The notes under the pieces: generated by a model
What the model saw: only the letters and a program-made list of their open reading frames with translations
Database searches by the model: none
What the model was told of the DNA's origin: nothing
Position numbers and translations under genes: made by a program
Source: an uncultured Mycoplasmatota bacterium
Lineage (GTDB): Bacteria; Bacillota_I; Bacilli_A; RF39; UBA660
Direction of reading: 5' to 3'
NCBI GenBank assembly: GCA_948437815.1
Contig: CAOJKG010000019.1
Location: 1-14,069, forward strand
DNA length: 14,069 nucleotides
Part shown: positions 14,061 to 14,069 of the stretch, piece by piece
Layout: each line of letters begins with the position of its first letter
Position numbering within the stretch: the stretch's first letter is position 1

Positions 14061-14069
14061 AGAAGAAAT

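Overview
The window is AT-rich DNA of a low-GC Firmicutes-type bacterium. The evidence is AGGAG-type ribosome binding sites, near-consensus sigma-A promoters, a class II thymidine kinase, and an Asn/Lys/Ile-rich surface protein with Big_2 (Ig-like) domains. An uncultured gut Bacilli or Clostridia lineage is my guess; no rRNA or other taxonomic marker is present. The standard bacterial code fits, because the long genes use TGG for Trp and have no internal TGA.

Layout. (1) 1-263: the 3' end of a plus-strand gene whose last ~85 residues form an Asn/Trp/Ser-rich, C-type-lectin-like tail ending in GLRPVINL; a hairpin spans its stop codon and terminators follow. (2) 588-4086, minus strand: a tight operon, pilin-like gene > tdk > rnr > smpB, with short gaps or overlaps. 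(3) 4096-4793: about 700 bases without an ordinary gene. It holds an orphan copy of the region-1 cassette (4275-4378, minus strand, no start codon), and a plus-strand transcription unit with a consensus promoter, a sequestered Shine-Dalgarno sequence, very short hydrophobic ORFs and a repeat-rich 3' end. (4) 4794-8655, minus strand: a cysteine synthase-family gene and uvrA. (5) 8837-11560, plus strand: a 907-residue protein built around repeated sigma-region-4-like helix-turn-helix segments. (6) 11658-13994, plus strand: a membrane-anchored surface protein with three Big_2 repeats, closed by a terminator.

Function. tdk, rnr, smpB and uvrA are housekeeping genes (nucleotide salvage, RNA decay and trans-translation, excision repair). 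The accessory interest lies in the surface-related genes and the cassette pair. Over 34 aligned codons the two cassettes differ at 30 bases, and 27 of these fall at codon positions 1 or 2. In 16 of the 19 differing codons the third-base pyrimidine is unchanged. This is the footprint expected of adenine-directed mutagenesis of AAY codons by a diversity-generating retroelement (DGR). No reverse transcriptase or unmutated template lies in the window, so the DGR link is inference. The second candidate novelty is the small structured locus at 4439-4749.
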